Shown here piece after piece: positions 18,459-27,497 of a stretch of 64,000 bases of DNA. The notes beneath the pieces are model-generated. The model searched no databases. It had not been told where the DNA came from and was given only the letters and a program-made list of their open reading frames with translations. This DNA comes from Duncaniella dubosii (lineage in GTDB: Bacteria; Bacteroidota; Bacteroidia; Bacteroidales; Muribaculaceae): positions 2,108,001 through 2,172,000 of the forward strand of contig NZ_CP039396.1 of the NCBI RefSeq assembly GCF_004803915.1, given 5' to 3'. Positions within the stretch are counted from its first letter, which is position 1. The number at the start of each line of letters is the position of its first letter. The translations under genes were made by a program, and so were the position numbers.

Positions 18459-20060
18459 CTATTTTTGTGAGAGTTTCCAGCGGTCGGGAAGCAGGTCGCG
18501 GTATTTTTCGATCGGGGTGTTTGGCGGCCATGCGGCACATCGGTCGATTATGTCGCAGAAGTAGTCGAAGACGTTGACTCCGCAGCGGTGGCAGGTGATC
18601 GCAAGAGAGTGGTACAGGGCGGCGGCTTCGGCTCCGGAGTGGGAGCCGATTGTAAGTCGGCGACGGGTCAGGGATATGTAGCGGTTGATTCGCTCGACTT
18701 CGTTGTTGTCGAGTCTGTAGGTGGGTGAGGCAAAGATGCGTGGTATCTCGTCCCATTGTTTGAGTGCATGTTCGGTGGCGGCGAGCAGCGGGTCGTCGGG
18801 TGGCACGCCGATGCGGTCTTTGACTGCTGTCAGTCTCATGCGGATTTTCTCGAGCATCACCTTGGAGTATCGTTGTCTCCACTCAAGGTGCTTTCCCGCC
18901 GTCCATCCGTCTTTGCCTATGCGGTGCTGATGCTCGAAGTGGTAAAGGAGTCCGAAGAGCTTTGCTATTTCCTGCGCCTTTGGATTGTCTTTCAGATCGA
19001 GAAACTTTCGCTTGATGTGCTGCAGGCATGGCAAGCGTTTTATCCCGCTCATCCCACCGATTCCGATATGCCGGTATCCCGAGTAATAGTCGCACTGGAA
19101 GGCTCCGTTGAAGCCTTTTATGTGTTGCTCGAAGACTTCGGCCGAGCGGGAGCCGTCGTCATAGAAGAAGTACACAAGCCCGGTTGTCATGCCGACGAAC
19201 ACCCATATGTAGCCTTTCTTGATCTTTCTTCCCGAAGGAGTTGCCACCTGCAGCCGCACTTTCTGATAGGTCTCGTCACCGCAGATATAATTGTCCGCGA
19301 CTATTGCCTGACCCAGCGCCTTGTATAGATTTTCCAGATGTACCCTTACCTTACTTACGAGCTTCTGTGCGGTGCCTTTGTCAAGGTCGAAGCCGTGGGC
19401 ACGGAAGTATTCGACAGCATTTTCAAGTGGCATGCAGTGGAGATAGCGTAGCTCGGCGAGTCCGGCTATGAAGGAAGATGTATACTGCGAGTTAAGCAGC
19501 GGTGTGGCGGGTGCGGAACCTTTGTATATTTTCTCGTCCTGCACGTATTTTCTGACCTTGTAGATAATTTTTTTGAAGCGCATCGGCTCCATGACGTAGC
19601 GCACGACATCGCACTCGCCGATAAACGTCGCCGCCTCGGGATTGAAGTCCGGACTGTCAGGCTCCACTATAATGGTCTCCACCTCACACTCCGGATGCGT
19701 CTTCCTTTTGGCGCCGTTGTTGGTACGTTTCTTCTCTGGCTTCTGCTGTCGAGTTTCGGATGTGGCAGGAGTCGTCACCGGTTTCTTCTGACGCTCCGAC
19801 GGCGAGCCCTGCAGACGCTGCACTGCCTGACGCGCGGCTTTCTCTTTGCTCAGTTCCGCACTTTTGCCTTTCATAGCCTCCTCCATTGAGGCCATTTGCT
19901 TGCGCAGTTCATCTACAGTCGCCACAAGCTTCTCGTTGGTCGACTGCAGCTTTTCATTGGATAAAGTAAGCGAGCTGACAGAGGCCAACGCCTCGTCGAG
20001 CCGCCCTTGAAGGAACTCGATCTGACGTTGCAGAAACTCTATCAACTCGTTCTTTTTCAT
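18459..20060 (-). CDS. tnpC: IS66 transposase TnpC, copy 3
   Basis: 533 residues, identical in translation to copy 1. The only difference from copy 1 that I saw is 29 bases upstream of the start. Confidence 0.95.
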   Translation of the reverse strand: MKKNELIEFLQRQIEFLQGRLDEALASVSSLTLSNEKLQSTNEKLVATVDELRKQMASMEEAMKGKSAELSKEKAARQAVQRLQGSPSERQKKPVTTPATSETRQQKPEKKRTNNGAKRKTHPECEVETIIVEPDSPDFNPEAATFIGECDVVRYVMEPMRFKKIIYKVRKYVQDEKIYKGSAPATPLLNSQYTSSFIAGLAELRYLHCMPLENAVEYFRAHGFDLDKGTAQKLVSKVRVHLENLYKALGQAIVADNYICGDETYQKVRLQVATPSGRKIKKGYIWVFVGMTTGLVYFFYDDGSRSAEVFEQHIKGFNGAFQCDYYSGYRHIGIGGMSGIKRLPCLQHIKRKFLDLKDNPKAQEIAKLFGLLYHFEHQHRIGKDGWTAGKHLEWRQRYSKVMLEKIRMRLTAVKDRIGVPPDDPLLAATEHALKQWDEIPRIFASPTYRLDNNEVERINRYISLTRRRLTIGSHSGAEAAALYHSLAITCHRCGVNVFDYFCDIIDRCAAWPPNTPIEKYRDLLPDRWKLSQK

Positions 20061-20138
20061 GGTGTAAAGTTACAAAAAATATCTGACAGTTGCAACTTTC
20101 CACGCCATTTATTTATTTGATTAACAAATTATTAAGCC

Positions 20139-20495
20139 TTATTTTACGGCCATTCTGAAGCGATTTTCGACCATCACCTTCACAGGCGTGAGGCCCCTCA
20201 TCAGCATATAGAAATCGTCCCATTGGAGCCTGCGCACGCCGTCATCGCCCTTTTTGAGCACCTCCCGGAAACGGCCTCGCGACAGTCTTTTTGTGTACAT
20301 CAAAAATCCGTCGCCATCCCATTTCAACGCCTTCATGGTCTTGCGGTCCTTTGAGAAAAACACATACACATCGCCCGATGCCGGAGAATGCCCCTTCCAC
20401 GACCACACCATCTGGGCCAGACCCCGGATGCCGTAGCGCATCGATACCGGCTGCCGGCATACCCAGAGCCGCATATCCGCCTCAAGACTCCACAT
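20139..20495 (-). CDS. tnpB: IS66 accessory protein TnpB, copy 3
   Basis: Identical in translation to TnpB of copy 1; start overlaps the tnpA stop. Confidence 0.9.
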   Translation of the reverse strand: MWSLEADMRLWVCRQPVSMRYGIRGLAQMVWSWKGHSPASGDVYVFFSKDRKTMKALKWDGDGFLMYTKRLSRGRFREVLKKGDDGVRRLQWDDFYMLMRGLTPVKVMVENRFRMAVK

Positions 20496-20898
20496 CACTC
20501 CTGCGTGTCATGACATCCACCAGAAGCGCCAGCCCCTCCGCGCTTATCTCTCCCAGACTCACGCCTCGGCCCCAACCGAGTTCGATGTGCACGTCACGCA
20601 CGACACTGGTGGCACCGACATCCCGGCTCTCATCCGCAACCTGAATACCGGGAACCTTAACCTCCCGGAATAACGGCCCGCCACCTTCCCGCGACGAATC
20701 CGGTCTCTCCGGCAGACTGCGTTGATAATCGCTTATGCTGATTTTGCGGCGCCGAAGCCACTCATAAAGCCGCTGGACGTTGACGCCGGTACCGGCACAG
20801 AAACGGTTCAATGCGATATAGCCGTCTGTCTCGCATTGATTCTTGTAACGCGTCCATGTCTCTGAATAGACATCGGACAAAGACTTGTTATAACCCAT
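20482..20898 (-). CDS. tnpA: IS66 protein TnpA, copy 3
   Basis: Identical in translation to TnpA of copy 1. Confidence 0.88.
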   Translation of the reverse strand: MGYNKSLSDVYSETWTRYKNQCETDGYIALNRFCAGTGVNVQRLYEWLRRRKISISDYQRSLPERPDSSREGGGPLFREVKVPGIQVADESRDVGATSVVRDVHIELGWGRGVSLGEISAEGLALLVDVMTRRSDVES

Positions 20899-20968
20899 GA
20901 TTCTTTTTGTCGACAAAGATACAACTCTCTTTCGGAGTTCGTCAATATGCTATCGCGGATGGTTGTAC

Positions 20969-20976
20969 GACCGCGC
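20969..20976. repeat. Unpaired IS66 flank in traG
   Basis: GACCGCGC follows copy 3 and has no partner in the window; the 5' side of this traG insertion is absent. Confidence 0.7.
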
Positions 20977-21973
20977 AACTACCGAGGCTGAAAAAGAGAA
21001 AGCGGCCTCAAAGATTGAGGTGTATAAGAAAGAGCTGCATGAGACCTCTATGCTGATGAAGATTGACAAGCAAATAGACCACATGGAGGAGCAGAAACGC
21101 CGCCTCAAAGTGCCGTCGCTCTCCTTCAACAGCTACTACGAGTTCGCCCTTGAACGGATACCGCAGATCACATCGCTGGAGAAGATACATTTCGACATAC
21201 GCGACTTCGCCGCTATCCTCAAACAGTTCTACCGTGGCGGCGAGCTGGAGGTTACTCTCAACTCCGACCTTGACACCAATCTTTTCGACGAGCGTTTCAT
21301 AGTCTTTGAAATCGACAAGATTAAAGATGACCCGGTGCTTTTCCCTATCGTTGTGCTGATAATCATGGACGTGTTTCTCCAGAAAATGCGTATCAAGAAA
21401 GGACGCAAGGCCCTGATAATCGAGGAGGCATGGAAAGCGATAGCCTCGCCCACTATGGCGGAGTACATAAAGTTCCTGTATAAGACCGTCCGCAAATTCC
21501 ACGGCATAGCCGGTGTGGTGACGCAGGAGCTTAACGATGTGATAGACTCTCCCATCGTAAAGGAGGCGATAATCAACAACTCCGATGTGAAGATATTGCT
21601 CGACCAGTCGAAGTTCAAGGACAGGTACAACGACATAGCGGCCATACTCGGACTGACACCTATTCAGAAACAGCAGATATTCACAGTCAACGCCCTCAAT
21701 AACAAGGAGGGACGCAACTACTTCAAAGAGGTGTGGATATGCCGTGGCCAGAACTCCGATGTCTATGGCGTCGAGGAGCCGCCGGAATGTTACTGGGCCT
21801 ACACCACCGAGCGGGCCGAGAAAGAGGCTCTTAAAATATACCTCCGTCATTACGGCACCATGCAGGAGGCGATAACCAACATCGAGGCCGACCGCAAGAG
21901 AGCCGGAATATCCAAATATCTTGATTTTGCCCGTAAGGTCAACCAACAACAGAAAGTAATGTCGCTATGGTAA
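20969..21973 (+). pseudogene. traG: Conjugation ATPase TraG (VirB4 type), 5' half missing
   Basis: 335 codons of the C-terminal half, in frame from the IS66 edge. It contains the VirB4-type Walker B region (KALIIEEAWKAIASPTMAEYIKFLYKTVRKF), the GVVTQELNDV block and the family end. VirB4 ATPases power pilus assembly and substrate transfer. The N-terminal half with Walker A, normally over 400 residues, is not in the window. Its stop overlaps the next gene by seven bases (ATGGTAA). The segment is inverted relative to traJ-traO, with which it would originally have been co-directional. Confidence 0.9.
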
Positions 21974-22725
21974 ATCCAAAACATAATTCACAATACGCCA
22001 TGCGTAATATCATGCTGATTATCTGCGTGACGTTCTTTTTCGGCACAGCCTCGGCATGGAAAGTGGTGATTGACCCGTACTGCCTGAAAGCGGTGACAAC
22101 CAATCTCGCATCGCAGAAAGCCATAGAGGATCAGCACAACAAAAGGCTCGACTCCATATCCGCAAAGCAGAACAAGCTGGAGCAATACACCGTGAGCATG
22201 GCTACCATCACCGAACTCTACAAGGTGACTATGGAGAATATCTCAGGCTTCGGCACCGAGAGCAAATATTATGTGGAGATAGGACTGTGTGCCTTCGACA
22301 TAGTTAAGAGCGTGCCGGAGCTGGTAAAGACCGTAAGCAAAGCCAAGTTCACCAACAAGGCACTATGTCTTAACGAACTCGGCAACCTCACGGCCCAGAC
22401 ACAGCAGCTTGTGGCCGACTTCATCAACATAGTCAACAACGGCAAGGTTCAGAATCCCCTCAAAGGCCAGGCTACCGCCGAGACCAAGAGCGACGGATAT
22501 AATCTCCTTGACCGCTACGACCGACTGACGGTAGCCAACAAAATCTACACCGACCTTCTCGAAATCCGCTACAAGGTTCAGGCTATGATGGCTATGGCTC
22601 AGTACGCCACAAAAGATGACCTGTTTTTCGCAATAGACCCGGAGGGCTGGGCCAACATGAAAGTCATGCAGAATCAGGTAGGTATGCTGATACTCAACTG
22701 GAACGGACTGCGGATTATAAAATGA
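21967..22725 (+). CDS. Exported transfer protein in TraI (VirB5-like) position
   Basis: A 252-residue protein that overlaps the traG stop. If translation starts at 22000 instead (MRNIMLIICVTFFFGTASA), the signal peptide is more standard. The mature part opens with WKVVIDPYCLKAVTTNLASQ and is largely helical, the pattern of TraI/TrbJ/VirB5-like pilus-associated proteins, which follow VirB4 in many systems. I cannot assign it to a family with confidence. It is intact, but cut off from its ancestral operon by the rearrangement. Confidence 0.65.
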   Translation: MVNPKHNSQYAMRNIMLIICVTFFFGTASAWKVVIDPYCLKAVTTNLASQKAIEDQHNKRLDSISAKQNKLEQYTVSMATITELYKVTMENISGFGTESKYYVEIGLCAFDIVKSVPELVKTVSKAKFTNKALCLNELGNLTAQTQQLVADFINIVNNGKVQNPLKGQATAETKSDGYNLLDRYDRLTVANKIYTDLLEIRYKVQAMMAMAQYATKDDLFFAIDPEGWANMKVMQNQVGMLILNWNGLRIIK

Positions 22726-22732
22726 CGGAGCC

Positions 22733-23210
22733 ATGATGATACGCAAACTTACAACTCTCGTTCTTGTGGCTCTGCTTCTTCCCTTGAAGTCATTTGCCTT
22801 CGACTTTCCGAAAGACCTGCCGACATTCGAGGCTCTTATGGCTCTGCACAAGGCTGTCAAGAAAGATGAAGACCAGGCGTTGGCACGCATAGCCACGAGC
22901 TTCGGGGAGCAATCGCTTGTCACCAAAGGAGCGGAGAAGTTCAATGATGTACGCTCGACGCTCGACACCAGGCTCAACAACGCATACTCATACGTGGTGC
23001 TTGCCGCTGCCATATCCTCGACCGCCAGCTCGCTCTATCTTCTGACAAAGGAGTACAAGGACTTTACAGTAAACACCTACAAGTATGTGACAAAGAAGCC
23101 TTTTGTCGCGTGGTACTATGCCGACGCCAACCTTGCCATAGCACGCGAGATAAAGCACGCCCAGAAGCTCTACGCTACTGTGGCCGCCTCAGGCATAAAC
23201 CTCATGAAAG
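22733..23210 (+). pseudogene. 5' part of IS66-split tra gene (partner at 14140-14347)
   Basis: 159 codons from the ATG at 22733. The signal peptide is MMIRKLTTLVLVALLLPLKSFAF, followed by helical segments and one hydrophobic stretch (YVVLAAAISSTASSLYLL, about 84-101). The frame is cut by IS66 copy 4 after NLMK and continues at 14347-14140. Reconstructed length is 225 residues. I do not recognise the family; position between the TraI-like gene and the unassigned gene before traJ implies a part of the mating channel. Confidence 0.8.
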
Positions 23211-23270
23211 GTACAACCGTCCGCGACAGCAGGTATAGCTTAAAAAAATAGCCGTCCAGGTTTTGGGCGG

Positions 23271-24872
23271 CTATTTTTGTGAGAGTTTCCAGCGGTCGGG
23301 AAGCAGGTCGCGGTATTTTTCGATCGGGGTGTTTGGCGGCCATGCGGCACATCGGTCGATTATGTCGCAGAAGTAGTCGAAGACGTTGACTCCGCAGCGG
23401 TGGCAGGTGATCGCAAGAGAGTGGTACAGGGCGGCGGCTTCGGCTCCGGAGTGGGAGCCGATTGTAAGTCGGCGACGGGTCAGGGATATGTAGCGGTTGA
23501 TTCGCTCGACTTCGTTGTTGTCGAGTCTGTAGGTGGGTGAGGCAAAGATGCGTGGTATCTCGTCCCATTGTTTGAGTGCATGTTCGGTGGCGGCGAGCAG
23601 CGGGTCGTCGGGTGGCACGCCGATGCGGTCTTTGACTGCTGTCAGTCTCATGCGGATTTTCTCGAGCATCACCTTGGAGTATCGTTGTCTCCACTCAAGG
23701 TGCTTTCCCGCCGTCCATCCGTCTTTGCCTATGCGGTGCTGATGCTCGAAGTGGTAAAGGAGTCCGAAGAGCTTTGCTATTTCCTGCGCCTTTGGATTGT
23801 CTTTCAGATCGAGAAACTTTCGCTTGATGTGCTGCAGGCATGGCAAGCGTTTTATCCCGCTCATCCCACCGATTCCGATATGCCGGTATCCCGAGTAATA
23901 GTCGCACTGGAAGGCTCCGTTGAAGCCTTTTATGTGTTGCTCGAAGACTTCGGCCGAGCGGGAGCCGTCGTCATAGAAGAAGTACACAAGCCCGGTTGTC
24001 ATGCCGACGAACACCCATATGTAGCCTTTCTTGATCTTTCTTCCCGAAGGAGTTGCCACCTGCAGCCGCACTTTCTGATAGGTCTCGTCACCGCAGATAT
24101 AATTGTCCGCGACTATTGCCTGACCCAGCGCCTTGTATAGATTTTCCAGATGTACCCTTACCTTACTTACGAGCTTCTGTGCGGTGCCTTTGTCAAGGTC
24201 GAAGCCGTGGGCACGGAAGTATTCGACAGCATTTTCAAGTGGCATGCAGTGGAGATAGCGTAGCTCGGCGAGTCCGGCTATGAAGGAAGATGTATACTGC
24301 GAGTTAAGCAGCGGTGTGGCGGGTGCGGAACCTTTGTATATTTTCTCGTCCTGCACGTATTTTCTGACCTTGTAGATAATTTTTTTGAAGCGCATCGGCT
24401 CCATGACGTAGCGCACGACATCGCACTCGCCGATAAACGTCGCCGCCTCGGGATTGAAGTCCGGACTGTCAGGCTCCACTATAATGGTCTCCACCTCACA
24501 CTCCGGATGCGTCTTCCTTTTGGCGCCGTTGTTGGTACGTTTCTTCTCTGGCTTCTGCTGTCGAGTTTCGGATGTGGCAGGAGTCGTCACCGGTTTCTTC
24601 TGACGCTCCGACGGCGAGCCCTGCAGACGCTGCACTGCCTGACGCGCGGCTTTCTCTTTGCTCAGTTCCGCACTTTTGCCTTTCATAGCCTCCTCCATTG
24701 AGGCCATTTGCTTGCGCAGTTCATCTACAGTCGCCACAAGCTTCTCGTTGGTCGACTGCAGCTTTTCATTGGATAAAGTAAGCGAGCTGACAGAGGCCAA
24801 CGCCTCGTCGAGCCGCCCTTGAAGGAACTCGATCTGACGTTGCAGAAACTCTATCAACTCGTTCTTTTTCAT
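23271..24872 (-). CDS. tnpC: IS66 transposase TnpC, copy 4
   Basis: 533 residues, identical in translation to copy 1, DDE residues intact. Confidence 0.95.
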   Translation of the reverse strand: MKKNELIEFLQRQIEFLQGRLDEALASVSSLTLSNEKLQSTNEKLVATVDELRKQMASMEEAMKGKSAELSKEKAARQAVQRLQGSPSERQKKPVTTPATSETRQQKPEKKRTNNGAKRKTHPECEVETIIVEPDSPDFNPEAATFIGECDVVRYVMEPMRFKKIIYKVRKYVQDEKIYKGSAPATPLLNSQYTSSFIAGLAELRYLHCMPLENAVEYFRAHGFDLDKGTAQKLVSKVRVHLENLYKALGQAIVADNYICGDETYQKVRLQVATPSGRKIKKGYIWVFVGMTTGLVYFFYDDGSRSAEVFEQHIKGFNGAFQCDYYSGYRHIGIGGMSGIKRLPCLQHIKRKFLDLKDNPKAQEIAKLFGLLYHFEHQHRIGKDGWTAGKHLEWRQRYSKVMLEKIRMRLTAVKDRIGVPPDDPLLAATEHALKQWDEIPRIFASPTYRLDNNEVERINRYISLTRRRLTIGSHSGAEAAALYHSLAITCHRCGVNVFDYFCDIIDRCAAWPPNTPIEKYRDLLPDRWKLSQK

Positions 24873-24950
24873 GGTGTAAAGTTACAAAAAATATCTGACA
24901 GTTGCAACTTTCCACGCCATTTATTTATTTGATTAACAAATTATTAAGCC

Positions 24951-25307
24951 TTATTTTACGGCCATTCTGAAGCGATTTTCGACCATCACCTTCACAGGCG
25001 TGAGGCCCCTCATCAGCATATAGAAATCGTCCCATTGGAGCCTGCGCACGCCGTCATCGCCCTTTTTGAGCACCTCCCGGAAACGGCCTCGCGACAGTCT
25101 TTTTGTGTACATCAAAAATCCGTCGCCATCCCATTTCAACGCCTTCATGGTCTTGCGGTCCTTTGAGAAAAACACATACACATCGCCCGATGCCGGAGAA
25201 TGCCCCTTCCACGACCACACCATCTGGGCCAGACCCCGGATGCCGTAGCGCATCGATACCGGCTGCCGGCATACCCAGAGCCGCATATCCGCCTCAAGAC
25301 TCCACAT
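24951..25307 (-). CDS. tnpB: IS66 accessory protein TnpB, copy 4
   Basis: Identical in translation to TnpB of copy 1. Confidence 0.9.
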   Translation of the reverse strand: MWSLEADMRLWVCRQPVSMRYGIRGLAQMVWSWKGHSPASGDVYVFFSKDRKTMKALKWDGDGFLMYTKRLSRGRFREVLKKGDDGVRRLQWDDFYMLMRGLTPVKVMVENRFRMAVK

Positions 25308-25710
25308 CACTCCTGCGTGTCATGACATCCACCAGAAGCGCCAGCCCCTCCGCGCTTATCTCTCCCAGACTCACGCCTCGGCCCCAACCGAGTTCGATGT
25401 GCACGTCACGCACGACACTGGTGGCACCGACATCCCGGCTCTCATCCGCAACCTGAATACCGGGAACCTTAACCTCCCGGAATAACGGCCCGCCACCTTC
25501 CCGCGACGAATCCGGTCTCTCCGGCAGACTGCGTTGATAATCGCTTATGCTGATTTTGCGGCGCCGAAGCCACTCATAAAGCCGCTGGACGTTGACGCCG
25601 GTACCGGCACAGAAACGGTTCAATGCGATATAGCCGTCTGTCTCGCATTGATTCTTGTAACGCGTCCATGTCTCTGAATAGACATCGGACAAAGACTTGT
25701 TATAACCCAT
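25294..25710 (-). CDS. tnpA: IS66 protein TnpA, copy 4
   Basis: Identical in translation to TnpA of copy 1. Confidence 0.88.
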   Translation of the reverse strand: MGYNKSLSDVYSETWTRYKNQCETDGYIALNRFCAGTGVNVQRLYEWLRRRKISISDYQRSLPERPDSSREGGGPLFREVKVPGIQVADESRDVGATSVVRDVHIELGWGRGVSLGEISAEGLALLVDVMTRRSDVES

Positions 25711-25780
25711 GATTCTTTTTGTCGACAAAGATACAACTCTCTTTCGGAGTTCGTCAATATGCTATCGCGGATGGTTGTAC

Positions 25781-26128
25781 TTCCGATTTGACTGCCTTAA
25801 TCATCTTCTCCACACCCTCAATCATGGGAGCAAGTATATCCTTGAAATAACTCTCGGATAACAGCCCTGCAACAGCAAGCTCGTTGGCACGTTTGACCGC
25901 CTGGTTGAGATTGCTTCCCATCCATGAGAGTTCGTCCTGAAATTTCCTGCACAGTCTGGCTGTGTCATTGCACAATTCAAGACGGGTTTTGGCGTCTGTG
26001 TCTGAAAACTCATTGACTGCCATTCTTATAAAGTTGCTGACGCTATGGTAGCGTTTTGATTTTTCACGTATTCCGGCTGCTTCCTCCGGAGTAAGTCTCA
26101 TCTCAAATCTTTCGGTACGCTGCTTCAT
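25781..26128 (-). pseudogene. mobA: Relaxosome protein MobA, interrupted by IS66
   Basis: 116 codons from the ATG at 26128. The N-terminus (RFEMRLTPEEAAGIREKSKRY) is a ribbon-helix-helix typical of mobilization accessory proteins, followed by helices with ELSWMGSNLNQAVKRAN, a phrase shared by MobC/MobA relaxosome proteins. Such proteins bind oriT and help the relaxase open the strands. The last 13 residues lie at 18349-18398 beyond the rearranged IS. The DNA-binding part is intact. Confidence 0.88.
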
Positions 26129-26766
26129 ATTCTAAGATTAATTCACGAGGTACGAAGTGATTTCCCACCGCCACGGAGTGGTCGGCAAGTCGCTTTTCTA
26201 CGGTCAAAACTTGGTTTTGTACGGAGAAAAGCACAACTTGCTACCTAAACTCTGTAACACTGGTACACTCCCGTCCTCAGTTCATTCACCCACGAAGTTA
26301 CTCACCGCAACAATACCAATCATGCAGTTTGGACACCTTTTATTGATTATCCCTATATCTCTGCAAGACATCATGGCTATAATCCTGTATGACATCAAGA
26401 CTATATGTCTGCAAGAAATATAAACTTAATTCCATCAAGTGACAAATTGATAATGCTATCCAACATTATTGCCTATGTAATATCAAGTCTGCAATATAAG
26501 CTATCATCATATCAGGATTTCATTATGGAACACAGTCATAATAAATGTATGCCACAAAGTCGGCAACGCATAATGTCTTTATGGCTTCCAGGGAAGAAGT
26601 CATTAAGGCTTCAAGGGATAAAGAAATGGAAGCTCCGATACACGACAAAACCGTGCAAACTCTTGATTTATAAGTTTTTTTAAGGTTTGAAATTTGCTTA
26701 ATTCGCTGATTTTTAGTATATTTACATTCCAATAATAGTGTTGGGACGTATAAAAATAAGTCTGTC
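26129..26766. other. Gene-poor stretch upstream of mobA; likely oriT region
   Basis: No convincing gene. The part next to mobA has a nested inverted repeat (26192-26232) suited to an origin of transfer. From about 26340 the sequence turns AT-rich and has only weak, unrecognised open frames on the plus strand (for instance 26405-26683), which I do not call as genes. A TATATTTA promoter-like box lies near its right end. Confidence 0.4.
26192..26232. repeat. Nested inverted repeat, oriT candidate
   Basis: Outer arms GCTTTTCT and AGAAAAGC (8 bp) enclose inner arms CAAAAC and GTTTTG (6 bp) around a 3-base loop. It lies 64 bases upstream of mobA, where mobilization origins usually sit. The nick site is not identified. 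Confidence 0.45.
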
Positions 26767-26880
26767 ATGTTTGAACTTCTGTTTATGATTTTCCTTGTGC
26801 CGGTATTCACGGTGATATTCCTGCTGCTCAGATTCGGGCTGTATCTGCTGAAACTTTCAGCGAGGGGTGTTTATGGATAG
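26767..26880 (+). CDS. 37-residue putative membrane peptide
   Basis: Starts MFELLFMIFLVPVFTVIFLLLRFG and ends with a short basic tail, so it is a single-helix membrane peptide with a possible second hydrophobic turn (LYLLKLS). About 50 bases upstream lies a plausible Bacteroidetes promoter with TATATTTA. No family recognised; small size makes the call tentative. Confidence 0.4.
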   Translation: MFELLFMIFLVPVFTVIFLLLRFGLYLLKLSARGVYG

Positions 26881-27452
26881 TCAGAACCATTTTAAGGCTC
26901 GGCTGGCAATTTTTGGTTTGGGTATGGCATAAGATTTACCGGGCATATCGGTCACGCCACCCGGTCACATATTGATAAATCCGTCGTGGGTTGTTGACAG
27001 GATTTTGACGTGGCATGAATAGTGAGTCTGTTCCCTGCGGTGAGAGCTTTGCTGAATGTGGGGTAGCAGGTCGTTCAGGAGGCAACAGTCGGCGCAAATG
27101 ATTATGCGTGACATGATGTGAAATCAAATGCCTACCCAAATGCAGACCTAAACGCGATACCAAACGCAGAAGCAGATGCAAGGCAAGCGAGCATAAGAAT
27201 CGGTTGCCCGACCATGTAACGATGTTCGGACTTGAACCTACCTGAATAATAATGAAAGGGTATGCTTGAAGATGACAAGGAGTGCCTATAAAGTAGCCAA
27301 ACTTTAACACTCATTAACTTCATTCATGTCTCCTCCGATGTAAAATCGAGGATGCCGGAACGACTTTTTGAGGGAAAATCAAGGCTGCGCTGAGGACGAA
27401 AATTCCGTAGAATTGAAATAGGAGGACAAAAGGAGGACAAAAATTAAAAGAG
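26881..27452. other. ICE end region without supported genes
   Basis: No recognisable gene on either strand. It contains short repeats: an 11-bp tandem AGGAGGACAAA twice at 27420-27441, and a run of AAATGC/AAACGC motifs at about 27135-27185. The integrase of the element is not here and would be expected at its other end, outside the window. Confidence 0.4.
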
Positions 27453-27493
27453 AAATCCCGCAACTCTTGATTTTCAATGAGTTACGGGATTAA
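27453..27493 (-). terminator. Hairpin after tRNA-Leu
   Basis: Arms AATCCCGCAACTC and GAGTTACGGGATT (12 of 13 paired) with a 12-base loop. On the minus strand a T-rich stretch follows, so it could end the tRNA transcript. It may also be part of the ICE attachment region. Confidence 0.55.
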
Positions 27494-27497
27494 TCGG

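Larger units (their letters stand above)
18399..20968 (-). mobile_element. IS66-family insertion sequence, copy 3
   Basis: 2,570 bp, same ends and genes as copy 1. The flanks differ (TTCCGATT left, GACCGCGC right). Carries G at 20089, which it shares with copy 4 but not with copies 1 and 2. Confidence 0.95.
23211..25780 (-). mobile_element. IS66-family insertion sequence, copy 4
   Basis: 2,570 bp, same ends and genes as the others. Flanks CATGAAAG (left) and TTCCGATT (right) belong to two different insertions. Carries G at 24901 like copy 3. Confidence 0.95.

Noticed and set aside
3267..25780. Composite-transposon reading of the four IS66 copies
   Set aside because: The unmatched flanks and split genes show independent insertions followed by recombination; no cargo segment is bounded by matching outer duplications.
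26405..26683. 92-codon open frame on the plus strand upstream of the membrane peptide
   Set aside because: AT-rich, no family features, poor start context; treated as chance.
26936..27310. 124-codon minus-strand frame near the tRNA
   Set aside because: Unusual composition (His/Pro/Leu-rich), no recognisable domain, and neighbouring frames are equally open; not an integrase.
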